Below are positions 9,719-18,487 of a DNA stretch of 64,000 nucleotides, one piece after another (the stretch's first letter is position 1; each line of letters begins with the position of its first letter). The notes beneath the pieces are model-generated. The model was given only the letters and a program-made list of their open reading frames with translations. It made no database searches and had not been told where the DNA came from. Made by a program: the position numbers and the translations under genes. The stretch spans positions 34,527 to 98,526 of the forward strand of contig JAFKKH010000027.1 of the NCBI GenBank assembly GCA_017305665.1, given 5' to 3'. Source of the stretch: Hyphomicrobiales bacterium. GTDB taxonomy: Bacteria; Pseudomonadota; Alphaproteobacteria; Rhizobiales; Xanthobacteraceae.

Positions 9719-9729
9719 GGAGAGCGCCC

Positions 9730-11826
9730 GTGAGTGAAGTGGTTAAACTTGAGCGTCATGACGAGATCGCCATCGTCACGGTCGACAGTCCTCCGGTCAA
9801 TGCGCTGAGCGCGGCAGTTCGTCGCGGAATTCATGAATGTGTGAAAAAAGCGGCCGCCGATCCCGCGGTGAAGGCGATCGTGCTGACCTGTGCCGGCCGC
9901 ACCTTCATTGCCGGTGCCGACATCACCGAATTCGGCAAGCCGCCGCAGCCGCCGGCGCTGTCCGAGGTGATTTCCGAACTCGAAAATTCGCCGAAGCCGA
10001 CCATTGCCGCCATTCACGGCACGGCGCTGGGCGGCGGTCTTGAAACGGCGCTCGGATGTCATTTCCGCGTTGCGGTGAAGGAGGCAAAGCTCGGTTTGCC
10101 CGAGGTGAAGCTCGGCCTGTTGCCTGGTGCCGGCGGCACGCAGCGTCTGCCGCGCGCGGTTGGTCCTGAACTCGCGGTCAAGATGATCGTCGGCGGCGAC
10201 CCGATCGGTGCTGCCGAGGCGCTGAAGCACGGGCTGATCGAGGAAATCGTTGAGGATCGCGTGCAGGGCGGTATCGCGTTTGCCAGAAAGGTGCTGGCGG
10301 AGAAGCGCCCATTGCGCAAGCTTCGCGATGACGACAGCAAGCTCAAGGCGGCGAGGGCCGACCGTTCGATCTTCACCAACGCGGTCGCTGCCGTGACGAA
10401 GCGGGCGCGTGGCCTCGAGGCGCCGTTCGCGGCGGCCGATGCCGTTGGCCATTCGCTCGACACGCCGTTCGACGAGGCGCTCAAGAAGGAGCGCGAAGGC
10501 TTCCTCAAGCTGATGAACGGCGACCAGTCCAAGGCACAGCGCTATGCGTTCTTCGCCGAGCGCGAGGCGGCCAAGGTCGCCGGCGTGCCGGAAGGCACCA
10601 AGCCGCGCAATGTTGCGCGTGTCGCCATCATTGGTGCCGGTACCATGGGCGGCGGCATCGCCATGTCGTTCGCCAGTGCGGGCATTCCCGTCACGTTGAT
10701 TGAGATGAGTGACGAACCGCTGAAGCGCGGCCTCGGCATCATGCAGAAAAACTATGAGGCGACTGCGGCGCGCGGCGGCATTCCCGCCGATGCACCGGCC
10801 AAGCGCATGGGCCTGATCACCGGCGCCGTCGGCCTCGAGAACGTCAAGGACGCCGATCTCATCATTGAAGCCGTGTTCGAGACCATGGCGGTCAAGAAGG
10901 ACGTCTTCACCAAGCTCGACCAGTTCGCCAAGCCTGGCGCGGTGCTGGCCTCCAATACTTCCTATCTCAACATCAACGAGATCGCCGCCGTCACCAAGCG
11001 GCCGCAGGACGTGCTCGGCATGCATTTCTTCTCGCCGGCCAATGTCATGAAGCTGTGCGAAATCGTGCGTGGCGCGAAGACCGCGCCGGACGCACTGATG
11101 ACGGCGGTGTCGATCGCCAAGAAGATCGCCAAGGTGCCGGTCGTGGTCGGCGTCTGCGACGGCTTCGTCGGCAACCGCATGCTCGCGGCTCGCAGCAAGC
11201 AGTCGGAAAAATTCCTGTTTGAAGGCGCGCTGCCGCAGCAGGTCGATGCCGTCGTCACCAAGTTCGGCCTGCCCATGGGCCCGTTTGCGATGGGCGACCT
11301 CGCCGGTCTCGACATCGGCTGGCGCTCGCGCAAGGATCGCGGCATCAAGTCCGAGATCGCCGACGCGTTGTGCGAAGCCGGCCGCTTCGGTCAGAAGACC
11401 GGCAAGGGCTACTACAAGTATGAAAGTGGTTCGCGCGCTCCGCTGTCCGATCCCGATGTCGAGAAGCTGATCGTCGATACCTGCGCGCGTCTCGGGTTGA
11501 AGCGGCGCGAGATCAGTGACGACGAGATTCTCGAGCGCATGATCTATCCGATGATCAATGAGGGTGCGCGCATCCTGGACGAGGGGATCGCGGCACGTCC
11601 GAGCGACATCGACGTGGTCTGGCTCTACGGCTACGGCTGGCCGATCTATCGCGGCGGCCCGATGCACTATGCCGATCAGGTCGGGCTCAAGCACATCGCC
11701 GACCGCCTGTCGTACTATGCCAAGGCCACCAACGATCCGAGCCTCGAGCCCGCGCCGCTGCTCAAGCGCCTCGCGTCCGAGGGCAAGACCTTTGCATCGC
11801 TCGCGGCGGCCAAGAAGGCGGCGTGA
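9730..11826 (+). CDS. pimF: bifunctional enoyl-CoA hydratase / 3-hydroxyacyl-CoA dehydrogenase, pim operon type
   Basis: This 698-residue cytoplasmic MFE-1-type fusion starts at GTG 9730 with GGGAGAG upstream. Residues about 8-190 are a crotonase domain, with AGADITEFG near 58, GTALGGGLETALGCHFR near 97 (oxyanion hole) and GLPEVKLGLLPGAGGTQRLP near 120. Residues about 295-475 form the NAD-binding 3-hydroxyacyl-CoA dehydrogenase domain (VAIIGAGTMGGGIA), followed by MHFFSPANVMKLCEIV and two C-terminal helical domains (GFVGNRML; EGARILDEGIA). It hydrates the enoyl-CoA and oxidises the 3-hydroxyacyl-CoA. It is the first gene of a rightward operon matching pimFABCDE of Rhodopseudomonas palustris, which degrades dicarboxylic acids such as pimelate. 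The pathway assignment rests on gene order. Confidence 0.9.
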   Translation: MSEVVKLERHDEIAIVTVDSPPVNALSAAVRRGIHECVKKAAADPAVKAIVLTCAGRTFIAGADITEFGKPPQPPALSEVISELENSPKPTIAAIHGTALGGGLETALGCHFRVAVKEAKLGLPEVKLGLLPGAGGTQRLPRAVGPELAVKMIVGGDPIGAAEALKHGLIEEIVEDRVQGGIAFARKVLAEKRPLRKLRDDDSKLKAARADRSIFTNAVAAVTKRARGLEAPFAAADAVGHSLDTPFDEALKKEREGFLKLMNGDQSKAQRYAFFAEREAAKVAGVPEGTKPRNVARVAIIGAGTMGGGIAMSFASAGIPVTLIEMSDEPLKRGLGIMQKNYEATAARGGIPADAPAKRMGLITGAVGLENVKDADLIIEAVFETMAVKKDVFTKLDQFAKPGAVLASNTSYLNINEIAAVTKRPQDVLGMHFFSPANVMKLCEIVRGAKTAPDALMTAVSIAKKIAKVPVVVGVCDGFVGNRMLAARSKQSEKFLFEGALPQQVDAVVTKFGLPMGPFAMGDLAGLDIGWRSRKDRGIKSEIADALCEAGRFGQKTGKGYYKYESGSRAPLSDPDVEKLIVDTCARLGLKRREISDDEILERMIYPMINEGARILDEGIAARPSDIDVVWLYGYGWPIYRGGPMHYADQVGLKHIADRLSYYAKATNDPSLEPAPLLKRLASEGKTFASLAAAKKAA

Positions 11827-11850
11827 TTGTGGTGCGATGCCAATACAAAG

Positions 11851-11949
11851 CGTCATTCCGGGATGCGCCCCTTGGCGCAGGCCCGGAATCCATAATCGCT
11901 GTCGTGGTTATGGATTCCGGGCTCGCGCTTCGCGCGCCCCGGAATGACG
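11851..11949. repeat. mosaic palindromic intergenic repeat, copy 1 (pimF-pimA junction)
   Basis: This 99-base element is bounded by inverted ends CGTCATTCCGGG and CCCGGAATGACG (the right end here reads CCCCGGAATGACG). It has inner inverted segments CCCGGAATCCATAA and TTATGGATTCCGGG. The same ends and inner segments recur at 14848-14951 and 16215-16311. It fills the gap between pimF and pimA, and the pimA Shine-Dalgarno GGAG (11949-11952) begins at its last base. Confidence 0.9.
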
Positions 11950-11959
11950 GAGTGTTGTG

Positions 11960-13648
11960 ATGACCCATCCCGGCGAACAGTTCTATCCGCCCGGCGTGCG
12001 TTGGGACGATCCGATCCCGCGTTGCATGCTGCCGGATCTGCTGTCGACCGCCGTCGCGGCCTATGGCGCGCGTCCGGCGCTGGAGTTCCGCAACCGTGCG
12101 ATCAGCTACACTGAGCTGGAGGGAATGGTCGAGGTCGCAGCCTCGGCGTTTTTGCGCGCGGGTTATGGGAAGGGTGCCACCATCGCGCTGTTCCTCGGCA
12201 ACTCTCCCGACCATCCGACCAATTTCTTCGGTGCGCTGAAGGCCGGCGCGCGGCTGGTGCATCTCAGCCCGCTCGACGGCGAGATCGCGCTGTCGCACAA
12301 GCTGTCCGATTCCGGCGCGCGCGTGCTTGTCACCAGCAACCTGTCGGCGCTGTTGCCGATGGCACTGAAGTTTCTCGCCAAGGGCCTGCTCGACAAGCTG
12401 ATCGTCTGCGAGGACGACACTTGGGGTGCTGTCGGCACGCCGCAGACCGCGTTGCCGGACGATCCGCGTGTCATCACGTTCAAGGCGTTCGTTGATGGTG
12501 CGGTGAAGCCCGCGCAGTGGCCCAAGATCGATGTCGAGGACGTCGCGCTGCTGCAATATACCGGCGGCACCACCGGCCTGCCGAAGGGCGCGATGCTGAG
12601 CCACAGCAATCTGACCTCCGCGGTGTCGATCTATGATGTGTGGGGTGCGCCGGCTCGTGCTGAACGCGATGCCATCGAGCGTGTGATCTGCGTGCTGCCG
12701 CTGTTCCATATCTACGCGCTCACGGTGGTGCTGCTCTCCAGCCTCCGGCACGGCAACCTGATCTCGCTGCATCAGCGCTTCGACGTCGAGGCCGTGATGC
12801 GCGACATCGAGGTCAAGCGCGCCACCGCATTTCCCGGCGTGCCCACCATGTGGATCGCGATCGCGGCGCTGCCCGATCTCGACAAGCGCGATCTGTCGTC
12901 GCTCGTGAGCTGCGGCTCCGGCGGCGCGCCGCTGCCGGTCGAGGTCGCGCGCATCTTCGAGCGCAAGGTCGGCATGAAGCTGAAGAGCGGCTGGGGCATG
13001 ACCGAAACCTGCTCGCCGGGCACCGCGCATCCGAAGGAAGGGCCGGACAAGCCGGGTTCGATCGGATTGATGCTGCCGGGCATCGAGATGGACGTGGTGT
13101 CGCTGGAAGATTCCACGAAGCTGCTGCCGGTCGGCGAGGTCGGCGAAATCCGCATTCGCGGGCCGAATGTCACCAAGGGCTACTGGAACCGGCCGACGGA
13201 AACCGCGGAAGCCTTCGTCGGCGATCGCTTGCTCACCGGCGACATCGGCTACGTGGATACCGATGGCTACTTCTATCTTGTGGATCGCAAGAAGGACATG
13301 ATCATATCCGGCGGGTTCAACGTCTATCCGCAGATGATCGAGCAGGCGATCTATACCCACCCTGCCGTGCAGGAAGTGATCGTGATCGGCATTCCCGACG
13401 ACTATCGTGGCGAGGCGGCGAAAGCTTTCATCAAGCTGCGTGCCGGTGCCGCTCAATTCGGCATCGAGGAATTGCGCGCATTCCTGACCGGCAAGCTCGG
13501 CAAGCATGAATTGCCGGCGGCGCTCGAATTCGTCGACGAACTGCCGCGCACCCCGGTCGGCAAACTGTCGCGTCACGAGCTGCGCATGCAGCAACCCAAA
13601 TCAGATACGTCGCAACCCGAACAGAAACTCGCAACAGGAGGTCGCTGA
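11960..13648 (+). CDS. pimA: AMP-forming acyl-CoA ligase, pim operon type
   Basis: This 562-residue ANL-superfamily enzyme activates a carboxylic acid with ATP and CoA, through an acyl-AMP. The phosphate-binding loop [12 protein letters not shown] is near residue 196 and [11 protein letters not shown] near 343. [20 protein letters not shown], with the ribose-binding Asp, is near 425. The hinge and C-terminal domain [12 protein letters not shown] and the catalytic Lys in [12 protein letters not shown] lie near 445-535. ATG 11960 has GGAG 7 bases upstream; a GTG immediately before is the alternative. The stop overlaps the thiolase start (TGATG). Position 2 in a pim-ordered operon makes a dicarboxylate (pimeloyl-type) substrate likely, although long-chain fatty acids cannot be excluded. 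Confidence 0.88.
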   Translation: MTHPGEQFYPPGVRWDDPIPRCMLPDLLSTAVAAYGARPALEFRNRAISYTELEGMVEVAASAFLRAGYGKGATIALFLGNSPDHPTNFFGALKAGARLVHLSPLDGEIALSHKLSDSGARVLVTSNLSALLPMALKFLAKGLLDKLIVCEDDTWGAVGTPQTALPDDPRVITFKAFVDGAVKPAQWPKIDVEDVALLQYTGGTTGLPKGAMLSHSNLTSAVSIYDVWGAPARAERDAIERVICVLPLFHIYALTVVLLSSLRHGNLISLHQRFDVEAVMRDIEVKRATAFPGVPTMWIAIAALPDLDKRDLSSLVSCGSGGAPLPVEVARIFERKVGMKLKSGWGMTETCSPGTAHPKEGPDKPGSIGLMLPGIEMDVVSLEDSTKLLPVGEVGEIRIRGPNVTKGYWNRPTETAEAFVGDRLLTGDIGYVDTDGYFYLVDRKKDMIISGGFNVYPQMIEQAIYTHPAVQEVIVIGIPDDYRGEAAKAFIKLRAGAAQFGIEELRAFLTGKLGKHELPAALEFVDELPRTPVGKLSRHELRMQQPKSDTSQPEQKLATGGR

Positions 13649-14835
13649 TGACCGAAGCCGTTATTGTTTCCACCGCCCGTACCCCGATCGGCAAGGCCTA
13701 TCGCGGCGCCCTCAACGCGACCGAAGGCGCGACCCTGCTCGGCCACGCCATCGAGCATGCGGTCAAGCGCGCCAACGTCGATCCGAAGGAGATCGAAGAC
13801 GTGGTGATGGGCGCAGCCATGCAGCAGGGCGCGACCGGCGGCAACATCGCCCGCAAGGCGCTGCTCCGCGCCGGGCTCCCTGTGACCGTGGGCGGCACCA
13901 CCATCGACCGCCAGTGCGCGTCCGGCCTGCAGGCCATGGCGCTCGCGGCGCGCTCGGTGCTGTTCGACGGCGTCGAGATCGCGGTCGGCGGCGGCGGCGA
14001 GTCGATCAGCCTCGTGCAGAACGAGCATGCCAACACCTTCCATGCCCAGGACCCCGCGCTGCTCAAGATCAAGGGCGAGGTCTACATGCCCATGATCGAC
14101 ACCGCCGAAGTGGTGGCGAAGCGCTACGGCATCTCGCGCGAGCGGCAGGATGAATACGGCCTCGAGAGCCAGCGCCGCACCGCGGCCGCGCAGCAGGGCG
14201 GCAAGTTTAAGGACGAACTGGCCCCGATCACGACCCAGATGGCGGTCGTAAACAAGGAGACCAAGGAAGTCTCGATGAAGGAAGTCACGCTGTCGCAGGA
14301 CGAGGGTCCGCGTCCGGACACCACCGCTGAGGGCCTTGCGAGCCTCAAGCCGGTGCGCGGCGAAGGCTTCACCATCACCGCCGGCAATGCCAGCCAGCTT
14401 TCGGACGGCGCCAGCGCGACCGTCATCATGAGCGACAAGGAAGCCGCCAAGCGCGGCCTGAAGCCGCTCGGCATCTTCCGCGGCTTCGTTGCTGCCGGTT
14501 GCGAGCCTGATGAAATGGGCATCGGCCCCGTGTTCGCGGTGCCGCGCCTGCTCAAGCGGCACGGCCTCAAGGTCGATGACATCGATCTCTGGGAGCTGAA
14601 CGAAGCCTTCGCCGTGCAGGTGATCTATTGCCGCGACAAGCTCGGCATCGATCCTGAGAAGCTGAACGTCGACGGCGGCGCGATCGCGGTCGGCCATCCC
14701 TACGGCATGTCGGGTGCACGCCTTGCCGGTCACGCGCTGATCGAGGGCCGCCGCCGCAAGGCCAAGTACGCGGTCGTCACCATGTGCGTCGGCGGCGGCA
14801 TGGGCGCTGCCGGCCTGCTCGAGATCGTGCAGTAG
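13648..14835 (+). CDS. pimB: acetyl-CoA acyltransferase (thiolase), pim operon type
   Basis: This 395-residue thiolase performs the thiolytic step of beta-oxidation, releasing acetyl-CoA. The nucleophilic Cys lies in [15 protein letters not shown] near residue 91, the His in [16 protein letters not shown] near 351, and the second Cys in [15 protein letters not shown] near 381. GHP is followed by Y rather than the more common L/I. The start ATG overlaps the ligase stop, giving translational coupling; this is the only junction of the operon without a repeat element. Its length is normal for degradative thiolases. The dicarboxylyl-CoA substrate is inferred from operon order. Confidence 0.9.
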   Translation: MTEAVIVSTARTPIGKAYRGALNATEGATLLGHAIEHAVKRANVDPKEIEDVVMGAAMQQGATGGNIARKALLRAGLPVTVGGTTIDRQCASGLQAMALAARSVLFDGVEIAVGGGGESISLVQNEHANTFHAQDPALLKIKGEVYMPMIDTAEVVAKRYGISRERQDEYGLESQRRTAAAQQGGKFKDELAPITTQMAVVNKETKEVSMKEVTLSQDEGPRPDTTAEGLASLKPVRGEGFTITAGNASQLSDGASATVIMSDKEAAKRGLKPLGIFRGFVAAGCEPDEMGIGPVFAVPRLLKRHGLKVDDIDLWELNEAFAVQVIYCRDKLGIDPEKLNVDGGAIAVGHPYGMSGARLAGHALIEGRRRKAKYAVVTMCVGGGMGAAGLLEIVQ

Positions 14836-14847
14836 GATTTGCACCGC

Positions 14848-14951
14848 CGTCATTCCGGGATGCGCCAGTTGGCGCAGGCCCGGAATCCATACTCCCTGCA
14901 GCGGTTATGGATTCCGGATTCGCTCGCAAGGGCTCGCGCCCCGGAATGACG
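14848..14951. repeat. mosaic palindromic intergenic repeat, copy 2 (pimB-pimC junction)
   Basis: This 104-base copy of the element at 11851-11949 has ends CGTCATTCCGGG and CCCCGGAATGACG, with the inner inverted segment pair CCCGGAATCCATA / TTATGGATTCCGG. It differs from copy 1 mainly in the loops. It lies 12 bases after the thiolase stop and 34 bases before the dehydrogenase start. Confidence 0.9.
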
Positions 14952-14985
14952 ATCAACTTATTTACTCGTTCACGGGAGTCCTCCG

Positions 14986-16176
14986 ATGGATCTCAATTTC
15001 ACCAAGGAAGAAATCGCGTTCCGCGACGAAGTCCGCCAGTTCTTCAAGGACAATGTGCCGCCGGAGACACGCCGCAAATTGCAGGAAGGCCGTCACCTCT
15101 CGAAGGACGAGATGGTCACGTGGTGGCGTATCCTGAACAAGAAGGGCTGGGGCGTTTCGCACTGGCCGAAGGAATATGGCGGCACCGGCTGGACCTCGGT
15201 TCAGCACTTCATCTTCAATGAGGAGTTGCAGATGGCGCCGGCGCCGCAGCCGCTCGCCTTCGGCGTCAGTATGGTCGGACCGGTGATCTACACGTTCGGC
15301 AGCGAAGCGCAGAAGAAGAAGTATCTGCCGCGCATCGCCACGGTCGAGGACTGGTGGTGCCAGGGCTTCTCGGAGCCGGGTTCGGGATCGGACCTCGCCT
15401 CGCTCAAGACCAAGGCCGAGCGCAAGGGCGACAAGTGGATCGTCAACGGCCAGAAGACATGGACCACGTTGGCCCAGCACGCCGACATGATCTTCTGCCT
15501 GTGCCGGACCAATTCGAACGTGAAGAAGCAGGAAGGCATCTCCTTCATTCTGATCGACATGAAGACCAAGGGCATCACGGTGCGTCCGATCCAGACCATC
15601 GACGGCGGCCACGAGGTCAACGAGGTGTTCTTCGATGACGTCGAGGTGCCGCTCGAGAATCTTGTCGGCGAGGAGAACAAGGGCTGGGACTACGCAAAAT
15701 TCCTGCTCGGCAACGAGCGTACCGGCATCGCCCGCGTCGGCGTGTCCAAGGAGCGCATCCGCCGCATCAAGGAATTGGCCGGCAAGGTCGAGTCCGGCGG
15801 CAAGCCGGTGCTGCAGGACCAGAAGTTCCGCGAGAAACTGGCGGCGGTCGAGATCGAGTTGAAGGCGCTCGAACTGACGCAGCTTCGCGTCGTCGCGGAC
15901 GAAGGCAAGCACGGCAAGGGCAAGCCCAATCCGGCGTCGTCGGTGCTCAAGATCAAGGGTTCGGAAATCCAGCAGGCGACCACCGAGTTGCTGATGGAGG
16001 TGATCGGCCCGTTTGCCGCGCCCTACGACATCCATGGCGATGACGGCAGCAACGAGACCATGGACTGGACCGCGCAGATCGCGCCGAGCTACTTCAACAA
16101 CCGTAAGGTGTCGATCTACGGTGGCTCCAACGAGATCCAGCGCAACATCATCACCAAGGCGGTGCTGGGGCTTTGA
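14986..16176 (+). CDS. pimC: acyl-CoA dehydrogenase, large (catalytic) subunit, pim operon type
   Basis: This 396-residue flavoprotein of the acyl-CoA dehydrogenase family has the N-terminal helical domain from FTKEEIAFRDEVRQF. The middle beta domain contains WWCQGFSEPGSGSDLASL near residue 122, and the C-terminal helical domain ends YGGSNEIQRNIITKAVLGL. The usual catalytic Glu of the YEG motif is Gly379. Glu244 in LGNERTGIARVG instead sits where isovaleryl-CoA dehydrogenase-type and heteromeric dehydrogenases carry the base. With the adjacent 16359-17501 partner it probably forms the two-subunit dehydrogenase that makes the first double bond in the acyl-CoA. GGGAG lies 8 bases upstream of the start. 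Confidence 0.88.
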   Translation: MDLNFTKEEIAFRDEVRQFFKDNVPPETRRKLQEGRHLSKDEMVTWWRILNKKGWGVSHWPKEYGGTGWTSVQHFIFNEELQMAPAPQPLAFGVSMVGPVIYTFGSEAQKKKYLPRIATVEDWWCQGFSEPGSGSDLASLKTKAERKGDKWIVNGQKTWTTLAQHADMIFCLCRTNSNVKKQEGISFILIDMKTKGITVRPIQTIDGGHEVNEVFFDDVEVPLENLVGEENKGWDYAKFLLGNERTGIARVGVSKERIRRIKELAGKVESGGKPVLQDQKFREKLAAVEIELKALELTQLRVVADEGKHGKGKPNPASSVLKIKGSEIQQATTELLMEVIGPFAAPYDIHGDDGSNETMDWTAQIAPSYFNNRKVSIYGGSNEIQRNIITKAVLGL

Positions 16177-16214
16177 GAACTCGCCTCGCCCAGCGCGAGG
16201 GGGACGACATTATT

Positions 16215-16311
16215 CGTCATTCCGGGGCGCGCGTAGCGCGAGCCCGGAATCCATAACCACCGCCGGGACTATGGATTCCGGGCCTGCGCCTTCGGCGCAT
16301 CCCGGAATGAC
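16215..16311. repeat. mosaic palindromic intergenic repeat, copy 3 (pimC-pimD junction)
   Basis: This 97-base copy has ends CGTCATTCCGGGG and CCCGGAATGAC, with inner pair CCCGGAATCCATAA / CTATGGATTCCGGG. One internal arm reads GCGCGCGTAGCGCGAGC, unlike GGATGCGCC of the other copies, and that variant arm is on the left rather than the right. This suggests the copy lies in inverted orientation relative to copies 1 and 2. Confidence 0.88.
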
Positions 16312-16358
16312 AGCTTTCGTTGAGGCAGGCGGCGCCATTCAGAATTGAGGACACAACA

Positions 16359-17501
16359 ATGGATTTCGATTTGACCGAGGAGCAGCGTCTTCTCAAGGAA
16401 AGCGTCGACGGCCTGCTGGCGGATTCTTACGATTTCGAGAACCGCAAGAAATACGCCAAGGAGAAGGGCGGCTGGAGCAAGGCGGTGTGGAGCAAGCTGG
16501 CGGAGCAGGGGCTGCTCGGTCTGCCGTTCTCGGAAGAAGATGGCGGTTTCGGCGGCGGTGCGGTCGAAACCATGATCGTGATGGAAGCGCTCGGCCGTGC
16601 GCTGGTGCTCGAGCCTTATCTCGCGACGGTGGTGATCGGCGGCGGCTTCCTGCGCCACGGCGGCTCGGCGGCGCAGAAGGCGGCGCACGTTCCCGGCATT
16701 GTCGACGGCAGCAAGACCCTCGCGTTCGCGCAGCTTGAAAAGAATTCCCGCTATGATCTCGCCGATGTCGCGACCACGGCCAAGAAGAAGGGCGACGGCT
16801 GGATCATCGACGGCGAGAAGTTCGTCGTGCTGAACGGCGAGACCGCCGACACCTTCATCGTCACGGCGCGCACCAAGGGTGGCCAGCGCGATCGCAACGG
16901 CATCGGCGTGTTCCTGGTGCCGGCGAATGCCAAGGGCGTGTCCAAGAAAGGCTATCCGACCCAGGACGGCCTGCATGCGGCCGACGTTACCTTCACCGGC
17001 GTCGAGGTCGGCGCGGATGCCGTGCTCGGCGATCCCGGGAACGGTTTGCCGCTGGTCGAGCAGGTGGTGGACGACGCGCGCATCGCGCTTTGCGCTGAGG
17101 CGGTCGGGGCGATGGACGAGTCACTCAAGACCACGGTCGAGTACATCAAGACCCGCAAGCAGTTCGGCGTGCCGATCGGCTCGTTCCAGGTGCTGCAGCA
17201 CCGCGCCGCCGACATGTTCGTGGCGCTGGAGCAGGCACGCAGCATGGCGATGTTCGCGACCATGGCCGCGGATTTCGACGATGCGAAGGAGCGCGCCAAC
17301 GCCATCGCCGCGGCCAAGGTGCAGATCGGCAAGTCCGGCAAGTTCGTCGGCCAGCAGTCGATCCAGCTCCATGGCGGCATCGGCATGACCATGGAGGCGA
17401 AGATCGGCCACTACTTCAAGCGGCTGACCATGATCGAGAACACGTTTGGCGACACCGACTATCATCTCGCGCGCGTCAGCGACGGACCGGGGCTGGTGTA
17501 G
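16359..17501 (+). CDS. pimD: acyl-CoA dehydrogenase, small subunit, pim operon type
   Basis: This 380-residue acyl-CoA dehydrogenase-fold protein starts at ATG 16359 (MDFDLTEEQRLLKESV), where GAGG lies upstream; a longer frame from 16320 lacks a ribosome site. The family motif TRKQFGVPIGSFQVLQHRAA is near residue 263, and GGIGMTMEAKIGHYFKRL near 342. Both catalytic options are lost: the C-terminal YEG segment is replaced by IENTFGDTDYHLARV, and the helix position used by PimC Glu244 reads DDARIALCAEA. It is therefore probably the non-catalytic partner of PimC, contributing to flavin binding at the subunit interface as in known heteromeric acyl-CoA dehydrogenases. That role is inference. Confidence 0.88.
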   Translation: MDFDLTEEQRLLKESVDGLLADSYDFENRKKYAKEKGGWSKAVWSKLAEQGLLGLPFSEEDGGFGGGAVETMIVMEALGRALVLEPYLATVVIGGGFLRHGGSAAQKAAHVPGIVDGSKTLAFAQLEKNSRYDLADVATTAKKKGDGWIIDGEKFVVLNGETADTFIVTARTKGGQRDRNGIGVFLVPANAKGVSKKGYPTQDGLHAADVTFTGVEVGADAVLGDPGNGLPLVEQVVDDARIALCAEAVGAMDESLKTTVEYIKTRKQFGVPIGSFQVLQHRAADMFVALEQARSMAMFATMAADFDDAKERANAIAAAKVQIGKSGKFVGQQSIQLHGGIGMTMEAKIGHYFKRLTMIENTFGDTDYHLARVSDGPGLV

Positions 17502-17514
17502 CCAACTGCACTGA

Positions 17515-17651
17515 CCAACCTCTCCCCGCGCGCGGGGAGAGGTCGACCAACTGAGCATAGCGAAGGCGGTCGGGTAAGGGGGCAGTGGATTCATCGCGAG
17601 ATTTCAGGCCCCTCACCCCAACCCTCTCCCCGCAGGCGGGGCGAGGGAGCA
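17515..17651. repeat. second family of intergenic repeat (CCTCTCCCCG type)
   Basis: A GC-rich element fills the gap between pimD and the short-chain dehydrogenase. It starts CCAACCTCTCCCCG, forming a perfect local hairpin (CCTCTCCCCGCG with CGCGGGGAGAGG). It ends CCCCAACCCTCTCCCCGC followed by GGCGGGGCGAGGGA. The order of arms resembles repeats scattered through many alphaproteobacterial genomes. It shares no obvious sequence with the CGTCATTCC family upstream. Confidence 0.75.
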
Positions 17652-17700
17652 TGCTGCGTCCGCCGCGGTGCCGGGCAAACAACAAAGGAAACGCCATCCC

Positions 17701-18471
17701 ATGAAAAACCTGTTCGATCTCACCGGCCAGGTGGCCGTTGTCACCGGCTCCAGCCGCGGCATCGGAAAATCATCGGCAGAACTGCTGGCGAAGCTCGGCG
17801 CAAAGGTCGTGATCTCGAGCCGCAAGGCCGATGCCTGCGAGGCGGTGGCCGAGGGTATCCGCAAGGACGGCGGCGACGCCCACGTCATTCCCTGCAACAT
17901 CGCACGCAGGAATGAAGTCGAAGCGCTGATCGGCGGTGCGATCAAGCATTACGGCAAGATCGATATTCTCGTCTGCAACGCGGCGGTGAATCCCTATTAT
18001 GGCCCGCTGCTCGACATCACCGACGAAGCTTTCGACAAGATCATGGGCTCGAACGTCAAGAGCAACATCTGGCTCTCGGCGCTGGCGATCCCGCAGATGG
18101 CCGAACGCGGCAAGGGTTCGGTCATCATCATCTCCTCGATCGGAGGTTTGCGCGGCTCCACCGTGATCGGCGCCTACGGCATCTCGAAAGCGGCGGATTT
18201 CGCGCTGTGCCGCAGCCTCGCCGGCGAGTGGGGACCGAAGGGCGTGCGCGTCAATTGCGTGGCGCCGGGGCTTGTGAAGACCGATTTCGCCCGCGCGCTG
18301 TGGGAAGACGAGGAACGTCTCAAGCGCCGCTGCGCCACCACGCCGCTGCGCCGCATCGGCGAGCCCGACGAGATCGCGGGCGCGGTGGCCTATCTCGCTT
18401 CCGACGCCTCGACCTTCATGACCGGGCAGACCATCGTGGTCGATGGCGGCGTCACGACGGCGTCGGTGTAA
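17701..18471 (+). CDS. short-chain dehydrogenase/reductase at the end of the pim operon
   Basis: This 256-residue classical SDR has the cofactor motif TGSSRGIGKSSAELLAKLGA near residue 15, NAAVNPYYGP (the NAG-like motif) near 90, the catalytic Ser in IIISSIGGLRG near 142, and YGISKAA with Tyr and Lys near 158-162. VAPGLVKTDFAR and a VDGGVTTAS C-terminus follow. ATG 17701 (MKNLFDLTGQ) has AAAGGA upstream; a longer frame adds a charged, unconserved extension. It occupies the sixth position, where pimE stands in Rhodopseudomonas palustris, but I do not assign that symbol from sequence alone. It may oxidise or reduce a hydroxy- or keto-acyl intermediate. Confidence 0.85.
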   Translation: MKNLFDLTGQVAVVTGSSRGIGKSSAELLAKLGAKVVISSRKADACEAVAEGIRKDGGDAHVIPCNIARRNEVEALIGGAIKHYGKIDILVCNAAVNPYYGPLLDITDEAFDKIMGSNVKSNIWLSALAIPQMAERGKGSVIIISSIGGLRGSTVIGAYGISKAADFALCRSLAGEWGPKGVRVNCVAPGLVKTDFARALWEDEERLKRRCATTPLRRIGEPDEIAGAVAYLASDASTFMTGQTIVVDGGVTTASV

Positions 18472-18487
18472 GAACTCCGAAGCTCCG

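Noticed and set aside
9715-14853. Very long antisense open frames (713, 610 and 426 codons) opposite pimF, pimA and pimB
   Set aside because: High third-position G+C in the sense genes removes stop codons on the other strand. The translated products are His/Arg/Asp-rich with no domain, while the sense frames carry complete catalytic motifs.
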